Positions 32,301-42,175 of a stretch of 64,000 nt of DNA are shown here, piece by piece. This DNA comes from Microcyclospora pomicola (taxonomy: Eukaryota; Ascomycota; Dothideomycetes; Capnodiales). The stretch's first letter is position 1; each line of letters starts with the position of its first letter. Position numbers and translations under genes: made by a program. The notes under the pieces were generated by a model. The model worked only from the letters and a program-made list of their open reading frames with translations, ran no database searches and had not been told where the DNA came from. The stretch lies in the NCBI GenBank assembly GCA_002786065.1, contig NHNY01000031.1, positions 63,510 through 127,509 on the forward strand. The letters are read 5' to 3'.

Positions 32301-34182
32301 TATCTCACGCATTCTGAAGAAGCGAGGGCAAAAAATGTTCGAGCAGTCTGGTAATCAGCGCAAGCTCGAAGAGCTCGATATCGATGCTGTTCTGGAGAAT
32401 GCCGAAGAGCACAAGACTGAGCAACCGGAAGGTATGACGACTGATGGTGGCGAAGAGTTCTTGCGCAGCTTCGAGTATACCGACGTCAAGGTCGATCTCG
32501 AGTGGGACGACATTATCCCGAAAGACCAACTCGAAAGGATCAAGGAAGAGGAGCGGAAACGACAAGAGGCACAGTACCTGGATTCCGTGATCGAGGCCAA
32601 TCAGCCGCGCAAACGCAAGGCCCCCATTGATGAAGCGCGCGAACAACGTGCCGCGAAGAAGCGTGCACGAGACTTGGCAGCAGAAGCCGCTGCCGACGCC
32701 GAGTCAGACGATGACTCTGAGGATGGACATGACCCCAAGCGACCTCTTGGTGAGAAGGAGTGCCGGCTTCTAATCAACGCTTACGAGAGGTATGGATCCA
32801 TGGAAGAGAAGCAGGAAGAGATCATCAAAGCTGCTCGTCTGATAGGTCGCGATGTCGACATCGTGCGAGACACGCTCCAGGAGGTCATCGACACCGCTGT
32901 ACGGCTTCTGAAAGAGGAAGACGAACGAATCGCCGAGCTTGAGCGCACGACCAACAAACCCGTGACCAAGAAAGATAGGAAGGCGGTGCTGTTCGACTTC
33001 CGTGGCGTCAAACGGAACAATGCGCAAACGTTAACAGAGCGGCCACAAGACATGCGCATGGTCCGCGAGATTGTCGACAAAGTCCCGGATTTCAGGAACT
33101 TTCGAGTGCCCGAGGCCTCCAAGCCTGCCACTTACACAGCTGAATGGGGAGCTCGGGAAGATGGCATGCTGTGTATTGGTATGGCGAGGCACGGTTTTGG
33201 TGCTTGGGTCGACATTCGCGACGATCCTGACCTTGGTCTTGGTGACAAGTTCTACCTCGAGGAACATCGAGTTGGCGCACTTGCAGATCGTTCTAAACCT
33301 GAGGGCGAGAAGGTTGTCGCCCGTTCTCCTGGCGCTGTGCATCTGGTCCGTCGGTCGATGTATTTGATCAGCGTCCTCAAGGATAAGCTGAGCAACGGTA
33401 CCAACATGGCGGCCAAGCGAGCTCTGGAAAATCACCACAGGAACAATCGCAGGCACCTGGGACAACATCAAGGGAGAATGTCTACCCCTGCTAACGGCTC
33501 TGCAAGCCCAGCACCACGAAAGACTCAATCGGACATTCGTAATAGCATGGACCGCCGTACTGGTCACCATGGCTCGCCCAACGGTCATCGCAAAGAGTTG
33601 AAGCACCGCCACTCCGAAGACCAAAAGCCTGGGCACCACCGGACTGATAGTATCCCATCTAACAATGCGGTACGCGCTCCGATGTCTGAGGCTGACAACC
33701 GTCTACGCAGGCGATTCGAGCCCATCGCTCAGAGCCTCCATATGGTGGGCAACGCCACGAAGAAGAAGGTCGCGGACACCGAAACCCGGCTCAAGCTGAT
33801 CAAGCAATGTCTCGCGACTATCGGAAACCACATCACCCACGAGGTCAAGGAGACGAAGGACGCTTCGCTCGAGGATAAGATGTGGGAATTTGTGTCTCTC
33901 TACCATTGGCCTCAGGCGAAACAGGCCGAGAACCGAGTGTCCGGTGCAAAGCTCAAGACCATGCACAAGAAAATGGCTGGCAAGGATACCGCGTCAAGCT
34001 CAAAGCCCACGACATCCGGGCCACCTGCAAATGGTCACAAGTCCGAAGTCAAGATTGAGGCTTCCGCGGTCAAAGCTGAGGAATCGGCAGCATCAAAGAG
34101 GAAGTCCCCTGACGACACAGCCGAGGGGAGACCAGTCAAGAGACAGAATACGGGGTCTGTCTCGCCACAAAGGAAGGAGTAG
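29320..34182 (+). CDS. CHD1: chromatin remodeler Chd1
   Basis: Four exons (29320-29712, 29769-29795, 29846-29936, 29990-34182) give 1567 residues. Introns are 50-56 bases with canonical ends; exon 2 is only 27 bases and encodes GRARPTRRV. The N-terminus is acidic. Two chromodomains lie at about 257-330 (FYIKWQGQAHYHSTWE) and 365-414 (YFVKWKGLFYDSCTWE). The SNF2 ATPase follows, with the P-loop DEMGLGKTVQT near 475, the DEAH box near 584 and the helicase C-terminal QAMARAHRIGQ near 870. Beyond it are a SANT-SLIDE-like DNA-binding region and a CHD1 C-terminal helical domain (about 1407-1494), then a Lys/Ser-rich tail. Chd1 spaces nucleosomes over transcribed genes and in yeast acts with elongation factors. 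The domain set and order are complete. The gene stands between the regulator and LSM8, all on the forward strand. Confidence 0.96.
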
Positions 34183-34982
34183 ACCGCTCCAGCGGTCATG
34201 GCCTAGCGGCGTTCATGCATTGGTGTCAAGTCTTTATTGTCCGCGTCTGGAATACCAGAGTCGAAAGAAGACGCGCTGCGCTGAATGCTCTATATGAAGC
34301 GACTGGAAAGGAACATGGATGAAGAAGTGGGCGGGAAAAACATGGCACAACATCGTGTCAGTACTAATGATTTTTATGCGAGCGCAAGCGATCAGGCGAG
34401 GCGATCTTGCGACACCTAGATGCGCATCGCTTTTGATATTGTCGGGAAGCGTCACGAGCTTTCGTGATGTCTGTGGGAGTTCTTCTGCTATGCATAGCCT
34501 GCGCAGGTGTGGGTCATCGGCCGATTTGGCCATGGAGTGCTGCTGCGGCGGTGCAAAACGAACTACCGTATTGGAAGGTAGATGCATGTTCATGTCCTGT
34601 ATTATTGCGCAACATGCTACTATCACATTGGAGCGCGCTCCCATCAAACTTATGAAAAACATTTCAAACTGATTGTGCTCTGTCTCGAAGTATCTGTATG
34701 CCTCACTTGCTCATCTTTTCGCCGTTCGAAAGTCGTGTGCACAGACCACTCTTTCATGTGAAGTCGCGTGCGAGCTTTCTTAAGCTTCACCTCGTGTTTC
34801 CTATGCTGGAGAATTCTAAGCTGATTGCCTGTATCTCTATTACGTCCGTTGTCCACATAGCGAGCCAGCCTTTCGAGTACTCTTGGTTCATTTTCTCTAC
34901 ACTCTTTTGACTAAACATACCGTCGAGCAGCGGCTCAAGCCACACCAGCACATCTGCTCATTTGCCTACGCCTGCACCCAAC
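34183..34982. other. intergenic CHD1 to LSM8, 800 bases
   Basis: This stretch contains the CHD1 3' UTR and the LSM8 promoter. The open frames here overlap on opposite strands and have no recognised content. Confidence 0.55.
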
Positions 34983-35448
34983 ATGTCTCTCAATGCCTAC
35001 ATTGGCAGTAAGTCTGGACGATCATCCATCCTACCCTCGAAATGACTGCATTCCCACACAAACAGCCCTTTTCCCGCATCCTCCCAGCTATTCACAAATG
35101 TCCCACACCCACCCGTTCATTCCTCAAACTAAAGTAAACCCCCTCACTAACCGACTCCCCTCTTCCCCTCTCTCAGAAAAAGTCCTCATCCTGACCGTCG
35201 ACGGCCGCACCCTCACCGGCACCCTCCTCTCCAGCGACCAAGTCACCAACCTCGTCCTGCAGCACACCGTCGAGCGCATCATCCGGCCGCCCGAGGACGA
35301 GGCGCCCAGCGAACAGCAGGACCACGGTGTGTACATGGTGCGCGGCGACAACGTGGTCGTGTGCGGGCTGGTCGACGAGGCGCTCGACGCGTCGATCGAT
35401 TGGACCAAGGTCAAGGGCGCCGTGGTCGGGAGCACGAAACATGTTTGA
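34983..35448 (+). CDS. LSM8: U6 snRNA-associated Sm-like protein Lsm8
   Basis: Two exons (34983-35007, 35177-35448) give 98 residues. The first exon encodes only MSLNAYIG and the first base of a Lys codon. The intron 35008-35176 (GTAAGT...CAG, 169 bases, pyrimidine-rich end) joins it to KVLILTVDGRTLTGTLL, the Sm1 motif. The Sm2 motif is YMVRGDNVVVCGLVDE. The DTVERIIRPP-like segment (HTVERIIRPPEDE here) and the ending DWTKVKGAVVGSTKH are specific to Lsm8 among Lsm proteins. Lsm8 replaces Lsm1 in the nuclear Lsm2-8 ring that binds the U6 snRNA 3' end. It is thus a partner of the same splicing machinery as Clf1 earlier in the window. A TTG at 34993 within intron-adjacent sequence is not the real start. 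Confidence 0.95.
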
Positions 35449-36360
35449 ATGGGATTGGGTATTGAATCATTGACCAGTCGTGCGGTCAATTACTTCGACT
35501 GTGAACGGGAAGGAAATAGAGCTGCAATGCAAGCGTCTCTTGGGCAGAATTTTGGGGGAAGAGGCGGAATGAGTCTGGATATCATCCGTGGCTCGAGGGG
35601 TTGAGTGAAGAACGCTGGAGCCTCACATTCAGTGGAAGGAGACAAGGCAGTGATATACGTGGGTGCCAGCTACAGTGCGGGAGCCGCTTCAGCTGCGGCA
35701 GCAGGGTTGCTGAAACGTATGTTCTGGCTTGCGGTTGTCACAACACTATACATGCTCATTGACCTTCCAGCCCTCAAGTATGGTGCAAACATGCATCTGG
35801 CGATTGGCCGGCCATATAATGCCTTGCAGGATACAAGCTTGTCTTGGGATTTGATGTCGCGAAAGGAAAGCTTATCGCTTGTCAGGACGCAGGGGTACTG
35901 AAGCGCAAGCACGTCAATCTCAAACGTGTTTGGGTTCACGCTTCAAGAGTTGAGCCACTCACAGGATTGATCGTCTCAGGTCGGAGGGAGTACGCCTGCG
36001 TGTCCAGCCAAGAATCTCGAGCATGTATGCTCGTGGACCGATGCAGGCAGGTGGCAAGCAAATTTTATGCCCCATCGGTGGAGACAAGGTTGAGGTCTGC
36101 CGCGATGAGGCAGTCCATGCATTGATCAGGCACTCTTAGCTATTGCTGGAAGCGCGAGTGCGCAAGGGCATGGGACGAGACTACGTATGCACATTGAATC
36201 GCAAACCATCGATGATTCGGAAGCATCGCATATCGACCTTGGAGCAAAAGCCAAACTAGAATTTTGCACCAAAGCTTCGGTATCCCGCAATTGTGAAAAG
36301 ATATCCATCGTGGTTCTACCTTTCTGGGGCATGGTAGAGTCAATGTAACGATATTCAAAG
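35449..36360. other. convergent intergenic region, 0.9 kb
   Basis: The stretch lies between the 3' ends of LSM8 and the homocysteine methyltransferase gene. A forward frame (35605-35901) has one hydrophobic stretch but no ATG context, partner exon or recognisable homology, so I do not call it. Confidence 0.5.
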
Positions 36361-37326
36361 CTATGATTTGCCCCGGAGCGCCTGTGCTATAGCTGAGATG
36401 TCTTCTGGCCCAGTTCTACAACAGCCGCCTACCAACTTCGCCCCTATTGCTATCCATTGTTCAAGCTGGTCGACGAGTCCAGCTCGAGCAGCCTCACCAC
36501 CGTGCCATGTCTTCGTCGTAGCGTCGAACTGCTCGCCCGAGTTTGGATAACATAGTAGCGGCATATCGCGCAGCGATATTGCAGCAGACATCGCCCGTAA
36601 CCCCTCTGCAACGACAGTAGTGGCCACACAGTTCAATCCCACCGCCACGACCCTTCCTCGATGCCGAGCGACCACGTCAATGACCTGACCCAAGGGCGTT
36701 CCGTCACTCAGATGCTGTGCGTCCGCCACCGTGCAGCCGAGCCATGCGATGGCGGCAGGAAACTCCTCCGCCAACAGCTCCAGCACGGCTTCGATCTCCT
36801 GTAGCTTCGGCATGGTCTCGATCGCGAGCAGATCGACACCCGCCTGAACCAGCGCGGCTATGCGAGGGCGATGGAACGCTTTGAACTCGTCGGCAGAACG
36901 TGTATAGTCCCCACGGTACTCCGAGCCATCGGCGAGGTACGCACCATACGGTCCTACGCTCCCAGCGACGAGCAAGCGGCGAGTATGGCTGACGCCACGC
37001 TCGTAGGCCTGAGTGCGTGCTTGCTGAGCCAATTCGACGCTCTTGGCCACCAGCGCCCCGGCTTGCTCAGGAGAGCGATTGAAATGGTCGATCAGACCTT
37101 GCGTACTCGCCTGGTATGAGGCGGTGATGGCAACATCGGCGCCGGCCAGGTAGTAGTCCAGATGGACGTCGAGAATGCTTTGCGGGTCGTCTTCCAGCAG
37201 CTTTGCGGACCAGAGCGCGTGGTTGAGGTCATGACCGCGTTTCTCGAGCTCGGTCGCGAGGGCGCCGTCGAGAATCAGGGTGCCATTGTTTTGAAGCAGA
37301 GCTTGAAACTCTTCATTGGTGAGCAT
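36361..37326 (-). CDS. homocysteine S-methyltransferase
   Basis: The single-exon protein has 321 residues. It matches the Hcy S-methyltransferase barrel (Mht1/Sam4 of yeast, MmuM of bacteria). Motifs are LILDGALATELEKRG at the start and DVAITASYQAS, followed by SVGPYGAYLADGSEYRG and LLAIETMPKLQE. The zinc-binding cysteines sit in VGLNCVA and in the terminal GGCCRTGPEDI. The enzyme transfers a methyl group from S-methylmethionine or S-adenosylmethionine to homocysteine, giving methionine; the sequence alone does not tell which donor. It should be cytosolic, with no targeting signal seen. The gene lacks introns and has length and motifs like both fungal and bacterial members, so an old bacterial origin is possible but not shown. 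It is divergent from VPS26 over 454 bases. Confidence 0.93.
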   Translation of the reverse strand: MLTNEEFQALLQNNGTLILDGALATELEKRGHDLNHALWSAKLLEDDPQSILDVHLDYYLAGADVAITASYQASTQGLIDHFNRSPEQAGALVAKSVELAQQARTQAYERGVSHTRRLLVAGSVGPYGAYLADGSEYRGDYTRSADEFKAFHRPRIAALVQAGVDLLAIETMPKLQEIEAVLELLAEEFPAAIAWLGCTVADAQHLSDGTPLGQVIDVVARHRGRVVAVGLNCVATTVVAEGLRAMSAAISLRDMPLLCYPNSGEQFDATTKTWHGGEAARAGLVDQLEQWIAIGAKLVGGCCRTGPEDISAIAQALRGKS

Positions 37327-37780
37327 GACGATGGATTATCTTTCGCACCTTAAAGTCTTAAATATTTTTAAAACACTTATCGTGCCTAATTGTGAGTGTT
37401 GATATCTACCTTATGGCCGGAGGCAAGAATCTGTTCATGTTTTGCATATCGTTAGCCCAGCCCACTGGAGTATTCTAGGTCTGGTTCTGGAATAGACGAC
37501 CATAGTGTGGCCGAAACTCGCATGTCTCTCAACTACACGTAAGCTGACATCGTGATCCCGTTTGATACTTCCATAACATAGATGACATGACGGAGTGTTG
37601 AAGAAGGATTGACAGCAACAGCGTAGAGTGAGGTGCAGAGTAGAGCAACGCAACCACCTCCACAGACGATCGCTAGTCCTAAGGTTCAAGCCAGCGTCAA
37701 GCAACCTGACCTCACTGCCTGTTCCACACCAGACTCATTGAGCTGTCCACGAGTCCCGAGTACAACAACCCGTCAACGAC
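37327..37780. promoter_or_regulatory. divergent intergenic region methyltransferase / VPS26
   Basis: This 454-base stretch separates two divergent starts. An AT-rich segment (about 37345-37385) lies close to the methyltransferase start and may hold its core promoter. No named motif was recognised. Confidence 0.45.
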
Positions 37781-38746
37781 ATGTCCCTCTTTTCCTTCTC
37801 CACCCCCCTCGACATCGACATCGTCCTCCAAGACACCGACGACCGGCCCACCGTTGACGTCAAGCTCTCCTCCACCACCTCCCAAACCTCGCGCGAAGTC
37901 GCCCGGCGCGAAAAATGTCCGCTCTACCTCGACGGAGAGACGGTAAAAGGCGCAGTCACCATCCGACCGAAAGATGGCAAACGCCTGGAGCACACCGGGA
38001 TCAAAGTCCAGTTCGTGGGCACGATTGAGATGTTCTTCGATCGTGGTACCCACCATGAGTTTCTCAGCCTGCAGACGGAGCTGGCGGCGCCCGGCGAGCT
38101 GCAGCACCCGGTGACGCTGCCGTTCGCGTTCAAGAACGTCGAGAAGCAGTACGAGAGCTACAACGGCATCAACGTCAAGCTGCGGTACTTCCTGCGCGTC
38201 ACCGTGTCGCGACGCATGGCGGATGTGGTGCGGGAGAAGGATCTGTGGGTGTACAGCTACCGGCAGCCGCCGGAGAGCAACAGCGTGATCAAGATGGACG
38301 TCGGCATCGAGGACTGCCTGCATATCGAGTTCGAGTACAGCAAGAGCAAGTACCACCTGAAGGACGTGATTGTCGGGCGCATCTACTTCCTGCTCGTCCG
38401 CCTGAAGATCCGGCACATGGAGCTGTCCATCATCCGGCGCGAGACGACCGGCGTGCCGCCCAACCAGTACAACGAGTCCGAAACCCTCGTGCGGTTTGAG
38501 ATTATGGACGGCTCGCCGAGCCGCGGCGAGACCATCCCCATCCGCCTGTTCCTCGGCGGCTTCGACCTCACCCCGACCTTCCGCGACGTGAACAAGAAGT
38601 ACAGCACGCGCTACTACCTTTCGCTTGTGCTGATTGACGAGGACGCGCGGCGATACTTCAAGCAGAGTGAGATTGTGCTGTACCGCCAGGCGCCGGAGAA
38701 CAGCGAGCTGGCGCAACGCCAGGCCAAGGAAATCCAGGCCAGCTAA
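37781..38746 (+). CDS. VPS26: retromer subunit Vps26
   Basis: The single-exon protein has 321 residues and is full length for the family. It shows the two arrestin-like beta-sandwich lobes. The first has GETVKGAVTIRPKDGKRLEH, then GIKVQFVGTIEMF, and includes FLSLQTELAAPGEL and ESYNGINVKLRYFLRV. The second has IEDCLHIEFEYSKSKYHL, then KIRHMELSIIRRE, and ends with IPIRLFLGGFDLTPTF. Vps26 pairs with Vps35 and Vps29 to recycle receptors from endosomes to the Golgi. It completes a set of traffic genes here (Sec26, Ric1, Vps26), although they are not adjacent. The coding sequence is strongly G+C-biased at third positions, which leaves a 360-codon open frame on the opposite strand that is a shadow. 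Confidence 0.97.
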   Translation: MSLFSFSTPLDIDIVLQDTDDRPTVDVKLSSTTSQTSREVARREKCPLYLDGETVKGAVTIRPKDGKRLEHTGIKVQFVGTIEMFFDRGTHHEFLSLQTELAAPGELQHPVTLPFAFKNVEKQYESYNGINVKLRYFLRVTVSRRMADVVREKDLWVYSYRQPPESNSVIKMDVGIEDCLHIEFEYSKSKYHLKDVIVGRIYFLLVRLKIRHMELSIIRRETTGVPPNQYNESETLVRFEIMDGSPSRGETIPIRLFLGGFDLTPTFRDVNKKYSTRYYLSLVLIDEDARRYFKQSEIVLYRQAPENSELAQRQAKEIQAS

Positions 38747-39486
38747 GAAGACGCTCACGAGACACGATGGCGTTCGGAGGCCGGGCTGCAGCATTCCACG
38801 GGCGATGGTACTCTATGTATGTTGCATGGCGAGCACGAACGCAATCAGGGCGATATCCCACGGGATGACTACATAGCTGCTCATGGGGAGACGGCCCGTG
38901 GTCAGAATGGACAGCACATGACAACGATGAACTCAGAGATGGATGCCACGATGAGCACGACGTCGAGGGATTCACTATAACGACATTCTACACTTCCTGG
39001 TCGACAAAATACGATACCTCTGCCAATCTCTACAGCGGGTTTCCTTGGGCATGGGGGAAGTGTGAGCGACACGGCAGCAGTGCGGGAGCGGGGTGACTGA
39101 AATGACCTGTTTTCTACCACGAGGAAGCAGTCTGTCTTGCAGTTGACCTCGAAGCATGGAAGCGTGCCTGAACGGAGACGGAGGTCCGCAACGATAGAAC
39201 TCCGAGAGAGTTTTCTGTAGCCTATCCTCGGTTTGTACAAACTAGATTCCCTCGCGGGTCATTCCAGATATGCATGTCATGTGTTACTCGTGAACCGGTG
39301 ATTGAACAATGTCATCGAGGCTGAAGCATAGCGGTTCATTTTGCTGCTCTGCATCATAAATCCTTGGGAGGGAGGGGCTAGCTAGCCACTTTGCCAGCCC
39401 AGCCCCTTCACCAGACGCCATCCGAAAGTGCATTCGCTCGAGAAACCACACCATATCCTCATTCATCGTCGCTTCCACGACAGAAT
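38747..39486. other. convergent intergenic region, 740 bases
   Basis: It lies between the 3' ends of VPS26 and the uL6 gene. Open frames are short and unremarkable. Nothing else was seen. Confidence 0.55.
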
Positions 39487-40292
39487 CTATGCGTCGACGT
39501 CGATGTTGCCACGCTCGCTAACGTACAGACCGTCCAAGAACTTTCGGATATCCTTGTTCCTCACTCTGCAGATTTGTTGGATGTCTGCGGCGGATTGCGA
39601 TACGTTCTCGAGCGAGATGCCGGTGAGCTGGAGCTCGTCCTTGACGTTCTTGCTGGCCTCGACCTCGACACCGGGTTGCATGGTGACTCTGCGGATGATC
39701 TTCTCGCCCAAGAAGTTTCTAGCAGACGTGCGTTAGCTCCTCGTCCTAACATGTGACTCTCCCTTCGTGAAGCTCCGTCGGCCTTCCTGAATCATGGTGG
39801 TTCTTACCTGATCTCAACCTCCCACAGACCAGTCTCCTTGTTCTGCTCCAAGTTGACGTTGATGGGGAAATGGGCGTAGACGTATCGCATCTTGTATTTG
39901 AAACCCTTGGTCACACCGATGATCAAGTTGTTGATCAGCGAGCGGACTGTTCGGAGGGTGGCGACGTTCTTGCGGTTGCCATGGTGGAGCTCGATGAGGA
40001 TGGTGTCCTTGGATGGGTGGGAGAAGGAAACGGCCAAATGTCCAAGGTTCTTGACCAGCTTGCCGCGGGGGCCCTCGACGGTGACGGTGCGCGTCTTGAT
40101 GTGGACCTTGACTGCAAGGAGGATGATATGTTAGTTTTGCCATTCTTTTGCTGTGCTTGGCTGCCATTTCGCGAATTCAATGTCGATTTGCGGCAGCACA
40201 AAATTTGTTGTTAGACGTTTCGCGCTCGTCTATGGGTAGAACGTACCTCCCTCAGGGATCTTGAGCTCTTCTGATGAGTGTAGGTAGAGCAT
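39487..40292 (-). CDS. RPL9: cytosolic 60S ribosomal protein uL6 (Rpl9)
   Basis: Three exons (40292-40247, 40111-39808, 39718-39487) give 193 residues. Introns 40112-40246 (GTACGT...CAG) and 39719-39807 (GTAAGA...TAG, branch GCTAAC) restore [14 protein letters not shown] and [14 protein letters not shown] across the junctions. The protein shows family segments [16 protein letters not shown], then [20 protein letters not shown], followed by [13 protein letters not shown] and [12 protein letters not shown]. uL6 sits near the sarcin-ricin loop on the large subunit. The length matches fungal Rpl9. The first intron follows only 46 coding bases, a common ribosomal-protein gene layout in fungi. The gene is head to head with the decarboxylase-family gene, 231 bases away. 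Confidence 0.96.
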
Positions 40293-40523
40293 GGTGGGCG
40301 ATTTGTCGGGTTGGTGATGTTCTCCAAATGCTGCGTCGCTTCAAAGTCGTGAAGTTCAATCAATTTGCGGATTCCGGTGCGCCAAGACCGAGACCAGCGG
40401 CGCATCCCGCACGAGCTATTCTACCACATCAACTCCGGAAGACATCATTCTAGACTACACCCGCACGGCGACAGCTTTCAAACACAATTGTCCGTGTTCA
40501 TAAATACATTGAAAGGCATTAAT
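40293..40523. promoter_or_regulatory. short bidirectional promoter region RPL9 / decarboxylase-family gene
   Basis: Only 231 bases separate the two start codons. The forward frame is open across part of it through a TTG, but no ATG supports an extension. A shared promoter is inferred from spacing alone. Confidence 0.5.
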
Positions 40524-40952
40524 ATGGACTCCGCTCGTAAGACACTGTACGATGCAGGTCTACAGATCCGCCGCGAAGTCACTGGAGCTGATCACGTGCA
40601 ACGCTCCAACGAGAATTGCACCGACTTCTCACGCCCCGTACAGGAATTGGCGACTGAAGTGGGTTGGGGCGCTATCTGGTCACGTCCTGGCTTGACACGC
40701 AAGGAGCGCTCCCTGATGACTTTGGCTCTGCTTACTGCCCTTGGTAAGAGTCAGGAGCTAGGTGTGCATGTCAAGGGCGCGGTCAACAATGGTTGCAGCG
40801 TCAAGGAGATTCAGGAAGCTATTATCCATACTGCATGCTATGCGGGATTGCCTTGTGGACTGGAAGCGTTCAGGGTGGCCGAACGCGTACTGAAGGAGGT
40901 CGGACTGTTAAACGACAACGGCGAGGTGGCGAGGGAGAAGGCCAAACTCTGA
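40524..40952 (+). CDS. carboxymuconolactone decarboxylase-family protein (AhpD-like fold)
   Basis: The single-exon protein has 142 residues. The central segment RPGLTRKERSLMTLALLTALG, followed by ELGVHVKGAVNNGCSVKEIQEAIIHTACYAGLP, matches the CMD family (PF02627) closely, including the His after ELGVH and the E-I-x-E-A/x-I-x-H-x-x-x-Y-x-G pattern. True enzymes decarboxylate gamma-carboxymuconolactone in the beta-ketoadipate pathway for aromatic compounds; many relatives have other or unknown roles. The CxxC pair of peroxidase-like AhpD proteins is absent. The ATG at 40524 is the first in frame and gives the usual length. No aromatic-degradation genes are nearby, so the substrate is open. It has no intron and no targeting signal. 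Confidence 0.88.
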   Translation: MDSARKTLYDAGLQIRREVTGADHVQRSNENCTDFSRPVQELATEVGWGAIWSRPGLTRKERSLMTLALLTALGKSQELGVHVKGAVNNGCSVKEIQEAIIHTACYAGLPCGLEAFRVAERVLKEVGLLNDNGEVAREKAKL

Positions 40953-41157
40953 TGTAACGCCTCATAAATTCGGCAAGATTGGACCATTCTTCTGGATATA
41001 AAGGTCCAAACCTCTAATTCATACATCGCGACACAGCGCATGCCACTATCAAGTGTTCTTCATCAACATTTGCGCCATGGCCCATACATCGACCGCGGAC
41101 TGCTTACGTACACCTCTTCTCATTATGTTATGAAACGGACATTCGACCGTTCGACTG

Positions 41158-42175
41158 CTACATGAGTTCGGATCTAGGACGTTCAGGTTGAGGCTCGAAG
41201 TGAACATCCTCGCCACCGAGCTTTCCGTCCCCAGGATTCCACACTGCTTCTCGTCGTATCTGTCGCTTCCGTGAGACCACCCAAACAATTGCGACTATTG
41301 CCATGATGGCAATGCCGCCAATCACGCCACCGATTATCGCTGGGACAGAACTTTTTGAGCCAGACGTTCTATCGACTGATGCAGATGGCGCGGTCAATGT
41401 GGCAGGTGCTGCAGTCGATGTAGCAGATGACCCAGAAAAGTCAGACCCCGAAGCATCCGTTGCGAGATCTGTCGTAGGCAGAGATGTGGAGGATGTGGTT
41501 GTTGTCGACGAGCTGGTGCTGAGTGTCATGCTGGACGTCGTGCTAGACGTCGTGCTCGACGCAGTAGTGATCGGGAAGTAGACGTCGATTGCTGAGCTTG
41601 CTGCGCAAAAGAAGGATTCGTTCGGGGTGTCTCCGTCTGAGAGCACGAGGTATGCCGTCGCACAATCTGGTGAGTCCTCGCCACTATTCACGAGATGGTA
41701 GTGGTCAGCTCTTGCAGCCCTGAGGAAAGACGGTTTTCAACTTCTGGTTGTGGTTCACTTACCAGAGTAGGGTCAGGTTGCTGTTTATTTCGTATGCGCC
41801 TTGGCCATCGGGCAATGTGTTAATTTCGTAGCCCAAGCAGGTGGTAGCAGCGGGCTCGCAGTTTTCTTGGTCATCCTCCTGGCAGCAGGCGAACACGTAG
41901 TATGGCTCGTCGTAAGAAATGTCTGGGAACAAGCAACCATATCCAATCGGACATACTTTCGAACTGGTAGGATAATCTTCAAGTGTTCCGCAGACACTAT
42001 CGCCATACTGCCGTGGTAGCAATGGGGATCGCGGCGGCCGTGTAGGCTTCGGAGTCCTGCCATTGCTATTGCTTATGCCATCTGATGCCGTGGGACTTGG
42101 ACGTGGGTCTTTAAGCCGGAGGGCATTCGTCCAAACGACTATGCTGAGATACAGCAAGCATGCATGGAACTGCAT
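41158..42175 (-). CDS. Cys-rich single-pass membrane protein (Mid2/WSC-like layout)
   Basis: Two exons (42175-41763, 41683-41158) give 312 residues. The intron 41684-41762 (GTAAGT...TAG, branch GCTGAC) restores NSNLTLLCGEDSPDCATAY. The N-terminus is a signal peptide (MQFHACLLYLSIVVWTNA). After a Pro-rich segment comes a cysteine-rich ectodomain with CPIGYGC and FACCQEDD, then CEPAATTC. A Ser/Thr-only stalk of about 50 residues follows, then one transmembrane helix (about 251-274, rich in Gly, Ile and Val) and a 38-residue cytosolic tail starting SRKRQIRRE. The plan, signal peptide, Cys-rich head, Ser/Thr stalk, single helix and short basic tail, is that of fungal surface sensors or anchors. 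I recognise no named domain. The ATG 21 codons upstream (42238) was rejected because it displaces the signal peptide. Confidence 0.78.

Noticed and set aside
35605-35901. Forward frame with one hydrophobic stretch
   Set aside because: It has no support beyond a single possible helix. The region is the 3' flank of LSM8 and I could not link it to other exons.
37712-38794. Reverse open frame of 360 codons covering VPS26
   Set aside because: It is antisense to a clear Vps26 gene whose G+C-rich third positions suppress stops on the other strand. Its translation is a His/Val/Leu/Arg-rich shadow with no recognised domain.
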